A DNA stretch of 64,000 bases from CAIKLP01 sp965279595 (GTDB taxonomy: Bacteria; Bacteroidota; Bacteroidia; Sphingobacteriales; Sphingobacteriaceae), in contig OZ257246.1 of assembly GCA_965279595.1 (NCBI GenBank), positions 930,001-994,000 of the forward strand. The letters are read 5' to 3'. Under the pieces are notes generated by a model. The model made no database searches. It was not told the origin of the DNA and saw nothing but the letters and a program-made list of their open reading frames with translations. Position numbers and translations under genes: made by a program. Of the stretch, positions 7,401-16,135 are shown in pieces (positions within the stretch are counted from its first letter, which is position 1; each line of letters opens with the position of its first letter).

Positions 7401-7925
7401 TTAATTCTTGATTTGTTTTTGAACTAATTCTTTATGGTGACGGGCATGATAGGCGGTAAAGTAAAACATCTCTCTTAAAGTTATTTTACCAAGTAATGGA
7501 TGAGGTAAAATATATTTATCTAAATCATTATCTCCTAAATTCTTAATTTTTCTGTTTAGGTTTTTAATCAAAACAGTTAATTTTTTTAATTCGATTTCTT
7601 TATTTTCAAATTGAATATTGGATGGAATAAATTTACCAGAGGCTTTTCCTCCATTTTTTATTTTGAACAAATATTTTTCAATTAGTTCATCATAAGTTTT
7701 ACTTTTTCTATTTGCTTTACCAAATATCATAGAAAGCATAAATTTTGGAAGAGTTAAAACCTTTACTAATGGAGTTACACTTAATATCAAGTGGGCAAGA
7801 TGTTGACCTGCGTTCCATTTCTCCACATCTGCGGCTTCAAAATTAGTTTTGTTTAATAGGAATAAAACTTGATTGAATTCTGAATATTCCTTTTCTAAAT
7901 TTGAAACAATTTCTTCTTTATTCAT
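7401..7925 (-). CDS. DinB-superfamily protein
   Basis: A 174-residue cytoplasmic protein of the DinB/YfiT four-helix-bundle type. The metal-binding histidines look present: WNAGQHLAHL near residue 38 and TAYHARHHKEL close to the C-terminus, the usual three-His pattern. Members include thiol transferases (bacillithiol or mycothiol) and uncharacterised enzymes, so no reaction is claimed. It stands alone, flanked by gaps on both sides, with no recognised promoter. Confidence 0.75.
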   Translation of the reverse strand: MNKEEIVSNLEKEYSEFNQVLFLLNKTNFEAADVEKWNAGQHLAHLILSVTPLVKVLTLPKFMLSMIFGKANRKSKTYDELIEKYLFKIKNGGKASGKFIPSNIQFENKEIELKKLTVLIKNLNRKIKNLGDNDLDKYILPHPLLGKITLREMFYFTAYHARHHKELVQKQIKN

Positions 7926-8042
7926 TTTTTATTTGCTATTAAATTTTTTATTCTTCCAAACAACTTAAAAATTATCCACATTATTATCTAGAATATTTTT
8001 CTTCAAATAAAATTTCAAATCTTAGTTTACGATTCATTTTAT

Positions 8043-9416
8043 TTACAGCCCGTATTTATCAATTAAATAAATTAGACTACTTATGCTTGCTGCACCTAAT
8101 TCTAATTCTCTTTTATTGATTGAATCAAAAGTGTCAGTTGCAGCATGGTGAATATCAAAGTATCGTTGAGAATCAGGTCTCAATGAGAGTAGCGTTACTC
8201 CTTGTTTTTTTAGTGGACCTATATCTGAACCACCTCCACCTTTTCTCAAATCGTAAACACCATATTCTTGAAATAAATATTGCCAGCTTTTTATTTTGTT
8301 AACCACATTTGGACTTGCATCAATATCAAATCCACGAGGAGTGAAGCCTCCTTCATCTGATTCTAAAGCTGCAATATGAAACTCGTTTTTATTTGCCACT
8401 TCTTTTGCATATGCTTGTCCTCCGCGTAATCCATTTTCTTCATTCATAAATAATACTACTCGTATTGTATTTTTAGGTTTGATATTTAATTTCTTAAAAG
8501 TATTTAATACTTCCATTGATTGCATGCAACCTGCTCCGTCGTCATGGGCGCCTTGAGCTAAATCCCATGAATCAAGATGGCCACCAACTACAATATACTT
8601 GTTTGGGTTTTCTGTTCCAGTAATTTCAGCTATTACATTATATGATTTTATATCAGGGAAAGTATCACAACTCATCTTAAACCAAAATTTAAGTTTTGTA
8701 TTTCCCTTTAATGCCTGACTTAATAAATTGGCATCGTAAGTACTGATTGCAGCAGAAGGAATTTTATTAATTCCATTTTGATAACGCATTGCTCCAGTAT
8801 GTGGGAAGCGATCAATTCTTAGGTTCATTGATCTGATGATACTAGCAACTGCACCATATTTAGCTGCTTCAATAGCACCTGCACCTCTTTGATTTACTGC
8901 ACCACCATAAGCATTAAAAGTTTCAATATGTTTAGGGTCCATGGGTCTATTGAAAAAAACAATTTTTCCTTGAATTTTATCTTTACCCAATTTCGCTAAC
9001 TCTTCAAAATTTTGGACTTCAATAACTTCAGCTTCTATGCCCTTTTCAGGGGTTTTAATGGAACCACCTAATGCACAAATTGCAACATTTGTTTTTTTAT
9101 TATTGCTTCTAATCTCTGCTTTTTCTTTTTCGCCACGAACCCATTTAGGAACCATCACTTCTTGAAGATACACCTTATCGTATCCGTAAGATTCTAATTT
9201 GGTTTTTGTGTATTCAACTGCTTTTGCAGCATTTTCCGAACCACTAAGTCTTGGCCCAATTTGATTGCATAAATAGTCGAGATTTTTATAACAATCAGAG
9301 CTACTCAAATTGAAATTATAAATATGGCGAATAATTGCGGAGTCGCTCACTTGAGCAAAAGAACTTGAGACATTAAAAATCAAGTATAAAAAAAATAGGT
9401 TTCTGAAATTTTTCAT
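8043..9416 (-). CDS. Secreted M28-family zinc peptidase
   Basis: Predicted exported metallo-aminopeptidase or carboxypeptidase. Starting at the ATG at 9416 gives a clean signal peptide (KNFRNLFFLYLIF then FAQ); an in-frame ATG at 9440 would add eight residues before it. A PA-like insert lies around 130-230. The di-zinc site is visible: GGHLDSWD near 280, HDDGAG near 292, MNEENGLRGG near 325, ESDEGG near 352 and HHAATDTFD near 423. Length 457. It is separated from rng by about 50 bases and could share its transcript. Confidence 0.9.
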   Translation of the reverse strand: MKNFRNLFFLYLIFNVSSSFAQVSDSAIIRHIYNFNLSSSDCYKNLDYLCNQIGPRLSGSENAAKAVEYTKTKLESYGYDKVYLQEVMVPKWVRGEKEKAEIRSNNKKTNVAICALGGSIKTPEKGIEAEVIEVQNFEELAKLGKDKIQGKIVFFNRPMDPKHIETFNAYGGAVNQRGAGAIEAAKYGAVASIIRSMNLRIDRFPHTGAMRYQNGINKIPSAAISTYDANLLSQALKGNTKLKFWFKMSCDTFPDIKSYNVIAEITGTENPNKYIVVGGHLDSWDLAQGAHDDGAGCMQSMEVLNTFKKLNIKPKNTIRVVLFMNEENGLRGGQAYAKEVANKNEFHIAALESDEGGFTPRGFDIDASPNVVNKIKSWQYLFQEYGVYDLRKGGGGSDIGPLKKQGVTLLSLRPDSQRYFDIHHAATDTFDSINKRELELGAASISSLIYLIDKYGL

Positions 9417-9465
9417 ACAACAAGGTATAAAAAATTTCAAAAACCTAAATTATGCTTAATGAAAA

Positions 9466-11019
9466 TTATAATACGATTTCTTCTTCTTTCGAATTAAAAA
9501 AGTGAAATTCTAAATAATGGTGTGAAGTAACTCCTTTTATTTTTATCCACTGTTTGTATTTAAAATACCATTTTACACGCTGTGAAATAAAACCTTTACG
9601 TAAATAAGCTTCAATAAATGGATGTACAGAAAGGGTAATTGATTTTTCATTTTGTTCATTTAAAATGAAATTTAAATTATTTTCAATTTCATCTAACAAA
9701 ACAATACTTGCTCTAATTTCTCCAGAACCTCCGCAGCTTGGGCATTTCTCAACGGTGACTATATTCATTTCAGGTCGTACTCTTTGACGAGTAACCTGAA
9801 CTAATCCAAACTTGCTTGGAGGAAGAATGGTGTGTTTAGCACGATCTTCATTCATCAATTCTTTTAAATGATCAAATAGAACTTTTTTGTTACTGGCTTT
9901 ATGCATATCAATAAAGTCAATAACAATAATCCCACCCATATCTCTAAGTCTTAACTGACGAGCAATTTCTTTTGCAGCTTCCATGTTAACCTGAAGTGCA
10001 TTTTCCTCTTGGTTGACTTCAGTAGTATTTCTGTTCCCACTGTTTACATCAATTACATGTAATGCTTCTGTATGTTCAACTATTAGGTAAGCGCCGCCAG
10101 GTAAATTGACTGTTTTCCCAAATAGATTTTTTATCTGACGGTCAATTCCAAAGTGATCAAACATTGGCTCTTTGCCTTTGTAATGTTTCACAATTTTATC
10201 TTGTTCAGGAGCTATTTGGTGGATATAAGTTTTTACTTCTTCATAAATAATAGGGTCATTGATATGAACATTATTAAATGAAGAGTTCAGCATATCACGA
10301 AGAACGGTAGAGGTTTTATCCATCTCGCCTAGAATTCTTTTTGAAGGCTCGATGCTTACCATTTTTGTGCTTATAGAATTCCACTTTTCAACTAATTCAT
10401 TTAGGTCATTATGTAATTCTGCAACGCCTTTACCTTCGGATACTGTTCTAATAATTACACCAAAATTCTTAGGCTTTACACTTTCAATGATTTTCTTTAG
10501 TCGACTGCGTTCATTTGCCGTTTTTATTTTTTTCGAAACGGAAATTACATCACTAAATGGAACTAATACCACATATCTACCTGCCAAAGAAAGTTCCGCA
10601 CTTAAACGCGGGCCCTTAGAGGAGATGGGTTCCTTAGCTATTTGGACAGGAATAAGAAGATTTTTACCTAATACTTCGGTAATTTTTCCGCTTTTATTAA
10701 TGTCGGATTCCAGTGTAAAATCAGAAAGACTGATTTTTTCATTTCGAGGAGCAGTACGAACACGTTTGGTGTATTTTAATAACGATTGGACTTGTGAGCC
10801 CAAATCGAGATAATGTAAAAACGCATCCTTTTCATATCCCACATCGACAAATGCTGCATTCAAACCAGGCATAATCTTTTTGATTCGCCCTAAATAAATA
10901 TCACCAACTGAAAAACTGTTATTGGTTTTCTCTTGGTGAAGTTCAATTAGTTGTTTGTCCTGCAACAATGCTAATACAACTCCGTCTGGAGTAGCATTAA
11001 TTACAAGTTCTTTATTCAA
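9466..11019 (-). CDS. rng: Ribonuclease E/G family endoribonuclease
   Basis: Single-strand-specific endoribonuclease for rRNA maturation and mRNA decay. An S1-type RNA-binding domain occupies about residues 35-125 (VGDIYLGRIKKI, AAFVDVG). Catalytic magnesium-binding aspartates appear at 324 in HVIDVNSGN and 368 in IVIDFIDM, and the zinc-link cysteines at 426 and 429 in CPSCGGSG. At 517 residues it lacks the long C-terminal scaffold of E. coli RNase E, as RNase G does. Upstream lie a hairpin and a small basic protein gene, the usual Bacteroidota neighbourhood. Confidence 0.93.
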   Translation of the reverse strand: MNKELVINATPDGVVLALLQDKQLIELHQEKTNNSFSVGDIYLGRIKKIMPGLNAAFVDVGYEKDAFLHYLDLGSQVQSLLKYTKRVRTAPRNEKISLSDFTLESDINKSGKITEVLGKNLLIPVQIAKEPISSKGPRLSAELSLAGRYVVLVPFSDVISVSKKIKTANERSRLKKIIESVKPKNFGVIIRTVSEGKGVAELHNDLNELVEKWNSISTKMVSIEPSKRILGEMDKTSTVLRDMLNSSFNNVHINDPIIYEEVKTYIHQIAPEQDKIVKHYKGKEPMFDHFGIDRQIKNLFGKTVNLPGGAYLIVEHTEALHVIDVNSGNRNTTEVNQEENALQVNMEAAKEIARQLRLRDMGGIIVIDFIDMHKASNKKVLFDHLKELMNEDRAKHTILPPSKFGLVQVTRQRVRPEMNIVTVEKCPSCGGSGEIRASIVLLDEIENNLNFILNEQNEKSITLSVHPFIEAYLRKGFISQRVKWYFKYKQWIKIKGVTSHHYLEFHFFNSKEEEIVL

Positions 11020-11094
11020 AGTAAATTTCTTTAATCACACACTGCTGTATGAAATCAGTAATAAAGGCACAAGAAATCTTATACAAACAAGTCT

Positions 11095-11122
11095 TGCACG
11101 ATTGCGTATAGCATATCGTGCA
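11095..11122 (-). promoter_or_regulatory. Hairpin between the small basic protein gene and rng
   Basis: TGCACGAT (11095-11102) and ATCGTGCA (11115-11122) form a perfect eight-base stem, extendable by TGC/GCA (11103-11105 with 11111-11113) past one bulged base. On the minus strand it follows the small gene and precedes rng by about 75 bases. There is no T-run after it, so a leader or processing structure is likelier than a terminator. Confidence 0.5.
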
Positions 11123-11163
11123 GGATCTTATTTAAAAAGGTTAAGTTCTACCAGTAAAGAAGA

Positions 11164-11253
11164 TTACTTCTTCTTATGTCTGTTTTTTCTCAAACGTTTT
11201 TTACGTTTGTGAGTAGCCATCTTATGTCTTTTTCTTTTCTTACCGCTTGGCAT
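11164..11253 (-). CDS. Small very basic protein, possible ribosomal protein
   Basis: A 29-codon gene too short for normal ORF cut-offs. It starts MPSGKKRKRHKMATHKRKK and ends in further Lys/Arg/His/Asn residues, with only a handful of non-basic residues in all. Such proteins are conserved next to rng and HU in Bacteroidota. Composition resembles tiny ribosomal proteins such as bL36 or bTHX. A Bacteroidota-specific large-subunit protein, bL38, is known from the F. johnsoniae ribosome; whether this is the same protein I cannot tell. An internal ATG at codon 12 could be an alternative start. Confidence 0.8.
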   Translation of the reverse strand: MPSGKKRKRHKMATHKRKKRLRKNRHKKK

Positions 11254-11278
11254 AATTCCCAGTGTTAAAGTGAAACAA

Positions 11279-12115
11279 TTATTTTTCTAAATTCTTTATA
11301 TAGTTATCAATGTTGGTTAAAACCTGTTCATCAATAATGTATTCTTTTGCTTTTTTCAAAGAAGCAATTGCTCCTTTTATATTACCCGTTTGCTCATATG
11401 CATCAGCCAACATACCATAAATCTCAGCATTCGGTTTCAATTTTGCTACAGTTTCAAATCGTCCAATTGCTTTATCATACTGCCCTGAACGAATAGAGAA
11501 CATTCCCAAATTTAAATTAGCATTCACATTATTTGGATCTTCTTTAACAACTCCTAATAGCAATTGAATTCCTTGCATTGGGTTTTGTCCAGCATCCACA
11601 TAACAACTACCTAAACCTGTTTTTGCATCTAAATTATTCGGCTCTAATTTTAAAGCACTTTGAAAACATTCAGTTGCTTTTTGAACAATTAAAGGAATTT
11701 TTGTAGAATCCTGAGTGTTCTTATAAGCTTTTCTAAATGCTTCTCCAGCTAGAATGTATTTTTGAGCTGTTTCTTCAGTAATAGTTAAATAATAGAAACC
11801 ACTTACTGTGAATTGACTGCTGTTCGCATATAATTCAGCAAGTTCTTTGGTTTTTACGTCTTTTTCTATTCCTGATAATGATTCTAACTCTTTTTCGGCA
11901 GCCTGAATATTTCTATTTGCCTCTTCAGTAACACTTTTCTTAGCAATTGCTAATTCATTCTCCATTATTAATGCACTTGATTCTGTTGAACTTTTGGTTT
12001 CAGAACTTGTACCTTTATTGGTACCTGGTGGTTTTAAATCAAGTGTTAAAAGCACACCTATAATTGTAATTATAGCTATGATTAAAATCAATTGACCTTT
12101 TTTTAAGGAGAACAT
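11279..12115 (-). CDS. Membrane-anchored tetratricopeptide-repeat protein
   Basis: A 278-residue protein with an N-terminal membrane segment (LILIIAIITIIGVLLTL, about 9-25), a low-complexity Ser/Thr/Glu linker and a coiled-coil-like stretch around 60-95. TPR repeats fill residues about 125-275 (FQSALKLEPNNLDAKTGLGSC, NVNANLNLGMFSIRSGQYDKA, AEIYGMLADAYEQTGNIKGA). It is probably a periplasm-facing scaffold. It lies six bases after HU on the same strand and before the small basic gene. The molecular partner is unknown. Confidence 0.85.
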   Translation of the reverse strand: MFSLKKGQLILIIAIITIIGVLLTLDLKPPGTNKGTSSETKSSTESSALIMENELAIAKKSVTEEANRNIQAAEKELESLSGIEKDVKTKELAELYANSSQFTVSGFYYLTITEETAQKYILAGEAFRKAYKNTQDSTKIPLIVQKATECFQSALKLEPNNLDAKTGLGSCYVDAGQNPMQGIQLLLGVVKEDPNNVNANLNLGMFSIRSGQYDKAIGRFETVAKLKPNAEIYGMLADAYEQTGNIKGAIASLKKAKEYIIDEQVLTNIDNYIKNLEK

Positions 12116-12121
12116 TTAAAT

Positions 12122-12427
12122 TTATTTAACTAATGAAGCTTTACTTTTTGTAGAATTTTTAACTTTTTCTACAAATGTTTTAGCAGGTTTAAAACTAGGC
12201 ACAAAGTGCTCAGGTATAATGATTGCGGTGTTTTTAGAAATATTACGCGCAGTTTTTTTAGCTCTTTTTTTAACTATAAAAGATCCAAATCCTCTTACAT
12301 ACACATTCTCACCTTCTTGTAATGATCCTTTGATCACTTTGAAGAAAGACTCAACTGTTTCTTGTACATCTACTTTTTCAATTCCTGTTTTCGCTGCAAT
12401 TTCAGCGATAATTTCAGCCTTTGTCAT
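12122..12427 (-). CDS. HU-family DNA-binding protein
   Basis: Nucleoid protein that bends DNA as a dimer. The start MTKAEIIAEIAAKTGIEK and the beta-arm block VRGFGSFIVKKRAKKTARN are classical HU/IHF features; the arm tip shows NTAIIIPEHFVPSFKPAK with the intercalating proline. The 101-residue length is slightly long because of a Lys/Ser tail. It is divergent from mutY across about 218 bases and leads the HU-TPR-small-protein-rng set. Confidence 0.93.
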   Translation of the reverse strand: MTKAEIIAEIAAKTGIEKVDVQETVESFFKVIKGSLQEGENVYVRGFGSFIVKKRAKKTARNISKNTAIIIPEHFVPSFKPAKTFVEKVKNSTKSKASLVK

Positions 12428-12630
12428 TTTCTTTAACTATTTATTTAATATATAACTTACGTTTTTTAAAGGGCTGCAATTATACCGCTTTTCATCCATA
12501 TTCAGAAATAAAAAAAAAGAAAAACTCAGCTTTTTTTTATTTCATATCAAAAATTAAGTAGTTGATAATGTTTTAGTTAAAAAACTTGTTATTATTAGGC
12601 AATTAATTAGACTTCTAGTGCTATTGGTTG

Positions 12631-12638
12631 TATTTTTG
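12631..12638 (+). promoter_or_regulatory. Putative mutY promoter, -7 box TATTTTTG
   Basis: TATTTTTG fits TAnnTTTG and ends seven bases before the mutY ATG at 12646, which would give an almost leaderless transcript. No TTTG is found at the -33 distance, so support is partial. Confidence 0.35.
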
Positions 12639-12645
12639 AACAATT

Positions 12646-13695
12646 ATGTTAATTATCTCAGAAGAACTAATTAATTGGTATCAGCATCATAAAAGAGATT
12701 TACCTTGGCGTAAGTCTAAGGATCCTTATAAAATTTGGCTTTCAGAGATCATTTTACAACAAACCAGAGTTGAACAAGGCCTGCCTTATTATTACCACTT
12801 TATTGAAAAATATCCTACAATAGAAGCATTAGCTAATGCTAGTGAAGAGCAAGTACTAAAATCATGGCAAGGCTTAGGTTATTATTCTAGAGCCAGGAAC
12901 CTTCAATTTACAGCTAAAGAAATTGTTTCAAATCTGAATGCGAATTTTCCAAACACTTATAATGAGTTAATCAAATTGAAAGGAATTGGGGAATATACTG
13001 CTGCCGCAATTTCTTCTTTTGCCTTTAATGAAAAACGTGCAGTTGTTGACGGTAATGTTTTTAGATTTTTATCAAGACTATATAAAATAGATCTTCCTAT
13101 TAATAGTAGTGTTGGAAAAAAAGAATTTACAAAAATCGCCAATGAATTAATAGATCCGAATCAACCAGGTTTATTTAATCAAGCGATCATGGAGTTTGGG
13201 TCGATGTTATGTAAACCAAAACCAAATTGTGAGCATTGCCCTTTTCAAACAAATTGTTTAAGTTTTAGTGATCAAACTGTTTTGAATTTTCCAGTCAAAA
13301 TAAATAAAGTTAAAGTTCGAGAAAGGTATTTTCATTATTTCCACATTAAAAAAAACAACGCTATTTATTTAAATAAAAGAATTGAAAAAGATATTTGGCA
13401 AAATTTATTTGAACTCCCAAAAATAGAAGTGAAACAAAGAATGCATGAAGCTGAAGTGACCAACTCTGCTGAATGGCAAGCCTTTTTTGAAAACGAAAAA
13501 TTTACAGTAGAGTCAATTAGTCCAGAACACAAACATGTTTTAACTCATCAACGTATTTTTGCAAAATTTTGGCAAATTTCAATAAGCCCTAATTGGCATA
13601 AAAAACAAAGAAAATTTGCACTTGTTAAGGATGAAGAATTAATGAATTTTGCATTACCTCGATTAATAGAGCAGTACTTTCAAAAAAATACCTAA
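12646..13695 (+). CDS. mutY: A/G-specific adenine glycosylase MutY
   Basis: Removes adenine mispaired with 8-oxoguanine. Visible: N-terminal WRKSKDPYKIWLSEIILQQT, the helix-hairpin-helix LKGIGEYTAAAISSFAF around residue 105-121, the catalytic-Asp segment VVDGNVFRFLSRL and a C-terminal NUDIX-like 8-oxoG recognition domain (LTHQRIFAKFW). The Fe-S ligands near 189-205 are spaced C-x5-C-x2-C-x5-C, one residue shorter in the first interval than the usual C-x6-C. It heads the mutY-ssb-gldE-gldD block. Confidence 0.95.
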   Translation: MLIISEELINWYQHHKRDLPWRKSKDPYKIWLSEIILQQTRVEQGLPYYYHFIEKYPTIEALANASEEQVLKSWQGLGYYSRARNLQFTAKEIVSNLNANFPNTYNELIKLKGIGEYTAAAISSFAFNEKRAVVDGNVFRFLSRLYKIDLPINSSVGKKEFTKIANELIDPNQPGLFNQAIMEFGSMLCKPKPNCEHCPFQTNCLSFSDQTVLNFPVKINKVKVRERYFHYFHIKKNNAIYLNKRIEKDIWQNLFELPKIEVKQRMHEAEVTNSAEWQAFFENEKFTVESISPEHKHVLTHQRIFAKFWQISISPNWHKKQRKFALVKDEELMNFALPRLIEQYFQKNT

Positions 13696-13722
13696 CTTTA
13701 TTTTGTATTTAATTTATATAAT

Positions 13723-14151
13723 ATGTCAGGAGTAAATAAAGTAATCTTAGTCGGACATTTGGGCAAGGACCCAGAAGTTAGACACTTGGAAAATGGAGTA
13801 GCAGTTGCTACATTCTCTCTGGCAACTACCGAAACGTACACTAATAAAGCCGGTGAAAAAACTGAGCAAACAGAGTGGCACAACATTGTATTGTGGAGGG
13901 GGTTGGCTGAGGTAGCTGAAAAGTATTTAAAGAAAGGCAAACAGATTTATGTGGAAGGGAAAATAAGATCTCGTTCTTATGATGACAAAGATGGAATCAA
14001 AAGATATACCACAGAAATTGTTGGTGATAGCTTTAATATGTTAGGTAAAAAAGAAGAGTCAGGCTCTTCTTATAGTAATAATAATGCAGTACCTGCAAAC
14101 GCAAATTCAGCAGCAGATGCTAGCATTGGTTCAGATGATTTGCCATTTTAA
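13723..14151 (+). CDS. ssb: Single-stranded DNA-binding protein
   Basis: OB-fold protein coating ssDNA. The 142-residue product begins SGVNKVILVGHLGKDPEVR, continues with the QTEWHNIVLWRGLAEVAEKYL block and ends in an acidic tip SDDLPF, the docking motif for replication and repair partners. An Asn/Ala/Ser linker joins domain and tip. It follows mutY by 27 bases and is followed directly by gldE. Confidence 0.97.
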   Translation: MSGVNKVILVGHLGKDPEVRHLENGVAVATFSLATTETYTNKAGEKTEQTEWHNIVLWRGLAEVAEKYLKKGKQIYVEGKIRSRSYDDKDGIKRYTTEIVGDSFNMLGKKEESGSSYSNNNAVPANANSAADASIGSDDLPF

Positions 14152-14172
14152 TTGTTAACTAAAACAAATATT

Positions 14173-15507
14173 TTGGAGAAACCATCGGATCCTTATCCAA
14201 GTTTAATGAATGTAATTGGCCAGGTACCTTATATAGGGCCTGACCAATTGTTTTTTTACCTCTTTTCACTTTTAGTTTTCACTTTTTTATTAACCATTGT
14301 CAATGCAGCAATTGCATCCTTTTCAATGATTAATGAAAGTGATATTGCTAAATTGAAAAAATCAGATGAAGTAAAAGATAAAAAGTTATTAGATATATTA
14401 GACAAGCCAGCAAGTTTACAAGCTGCGCTAATTTGTAGTCAAACTTTATTATTGGTTGCATTTTTATCAATCTCCATCTCTCTATTAGATCGTATCGAAT
14501 TTTTTCCTCAATACTTGTTTTTAGGAATCATAATTAAAGTTCTATTCACTGCGCTTTTCTTATTGATCACTTGCATGTTCGTGCCAAGAATTTATGCAAC
14601 ACTTAATTACTTGAATTTTTCAAGAAGTATGGTTAGCTCCATTCGCTTAATGCAGTGGTTCTTTCACCCTGTAATTTTATTGTTGATATTCATCACCAAA
14701 TCAATTAATAATTTAGTAAAGGAAAAATATCGATTCAGTATTTCCGATTTTAATAAACTCAATGATTCTGATTTAATCAATGAAGAAAACGAAGAAGAAC
14801 AAGTAATACTTAAAGGTATTGCCAATTTTGGAAACATATCTGTAAAGCAAATTATGCGTAATAGAATGGATATGGTTGCATTCGATTTTACCATGAATTT
14901 TGATGAAATATTTCAGAAAATAAAAGACACTCGATATTCAAGAATTCCAATTTTTGAAAACAACTTGGATTCTATTAAAGGCGTGCTATTTATAAAAGAT
15001 ATTTTAATCTATAGAGAACAAGAAGATTTTAATTGGAAGAAATTAATAAGACCTGCATACTTTGTTCCTGAAAATAAAAAGATAGATGATTTATTAAAAG
15101 AATTTAGAACAAAGCACACACATATTGCAATTGTAGTTGATGAGTATGGAGGAACATCTGGAATTGTTACTTTAGAAGATATCTTAGAAGAAATTGTTGG
15201 AGATATTTCTGATGAGTATGATGAAGCTGATGATGAATTACGCTATTCAAAATTAGACGATAATAATTATGTGTTTGATGGCAAAACACCTATCAATGAT
15301 TTTTGTAGATTATTAGATATTGAAGAAGACACTTTTGATGAAGTGCGTGCTGAAGCAGATACAATTGGAGGATTGGTAATTGCCATTGCAGGTAGATTTT
15401 TATTTATAAATGAAAAAGTAGTTTTCGAAAACTTTACTTTTAATATTGAATCAGCAGATAGAAGAAGAGTAAAAAGAGTTAAAATAACAATTAAAAAAGA
15501 AGACTAA
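14173..15507 (+). CDS. gldE: Gliding-motility-associated membrane protein GldE
   Basis: CNNM/CorC-type membrane protein: several hydrophobic segments in the first 180 residues (LFFYLFSLLVFTFLLTIV and others), a CBS-domain pair around 210-330 and a CorC/HlyC C-terminal domain (FDGKTPINDFCRLL). GldE stabilises or supports GldD in gliding flavobacteria; position between ssb and gldD is conserved. No ATG exists near the N-terminus: the frame opens with TTG at 14152, directly after the ssb stop, and TTG at 14173 gives MEKPSDPYPS, which I prefer. ATG 14206 would cut into the likely N-terminus. Confidence 0.88.
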   Translation: MEKPSDPYPSLMNVIGQVPYIGPDQLFFYLFSLLVFTFLLTIVNAAIASFSMINESDIAKLKKSDEVKDKKLLDILDKPASLQAALICSQTLLLVAFLSISISLLDRIEFFPQYLFLGIIIKVLFTALFLLITCMFVPRIYATLNYLNFSRSMVSSIRLMQWFFHPVILLLIFITKSINNLVKEKYRFSISDFNKLNDSDLINEENEEEQVILKGIANFGNISVKQIMRNRMDMVAFDFTMNFDEIFQKIKDTRYSRIPIFENNLDSIKGVLFIKDILIYREQEDFNWKKLIRPAYFVPENKKIDDLLKEFRTKHTHIAIVVDEYGGTSGIVTLEDILEEIVGDISDEYDEADDELRYSKLDDNNYVFDGKTPINDFCRLLDIEEDTFDEVRAEADTIGGLVIAIAGRFLFINEKVVFENFTFNIESADRRRVKRVKITIKKED

Positions 15508-16086
15508 ATGAAATTATTGAATGTTACTATTGCATTTGTTTTATTGTTTTTAATTAATTCTTGTAATTCGAATTACGCACCAAAACCTAGAGGATATTAT
15601 AGAATTAATTTGCCAGAGAAATCTTATAAGAATTATCAATCAGGTTGTAATTATAGTTTTCAAATTCCTACTTATACTCAAGTATGGAACGATAGTTCAG
15701 AGCATACAAGTATATGTTGGAAGAATATTGTTTACCCAACATTAAATGGTAGAATTCATTTAAGCTATTTTAATATTAGCAATGAAAAAATGTTTGGAGA
15801 GTTAATAGAAGATTCTCGAAGATTGGCATTTAAGCATACAGTAAGGGCAGATGGAATTGATGAAAGTAGAATTAGCATTCCAGAACATAAAGTTTATGGC
15901 TTGTATTATGATATTGTTGGTAACACAGCTTCCTCAGTTCAGTTTTTTTTAACAGATAGCAATAAACACTTTTTGCGTGGTGCATTATATTTCTATGCAG
16001 AGCCACAAGCCGACTCATTAGCACCTTTAATCCAATTTGTAAAGAAAGATATTGAAGTAATGATGAAAACGCTAGAGTGGAAATAA
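15508..16086 (+). CDS. gldD: Gliding-motility lipoprotein GldD
   Basis: Envelope lipoprotein needed for gliding in Flavobacterium. The signal peptide ends in a lipobox LINSC with Cys19, followed by the family hallmark YAPKPRGYYRINLPEKSY. The 192-residue length fits. The ATG directly follows the gldE stop, so the two are translationally adjacent. GldD occurs in many non-gliding Bacteroidota, so its presence does not prove motility. Confidence 0.93.
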   Translation: MKLLNVTIAFVLLFLINSCNSNYAPKPRGYYRINLPEKSYKNYQSGCNYSFQIPTYTQVWNDSSEHTSICWKNIVYPTLNGRIHLSYFNISNEKMFGELIEDSRRLAFKHTVRADGIDESRISIPEHKVYGLYYDIVGNTASSVQFFLTDSNKHFLRGALYFYAEPQADSLAPLIQFVKKDIEVMMKTLEWK

Positions 16087-16135
16087 TTATTGAAAGCAGG
16101 AATCTGTTTAAACAGTAAAAATCAATTCAATGAAT

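Noticed and set aside
7972..7980. Perfect DnaA box TTATCCACA upstream of the DinB-like gene
   Set aside because: Single site. About one exact match is expected by chance in a 64-kb AT-rich window on both strands; no cluster and no replication genes nearby.
16104..16115. Palindrome CTGTTTAAACAG between gldD and the giant envelope gene
   Set aside because: Only 12 bases, no loop and no T-run, in a convergent gap; too short to call a terminator or site.
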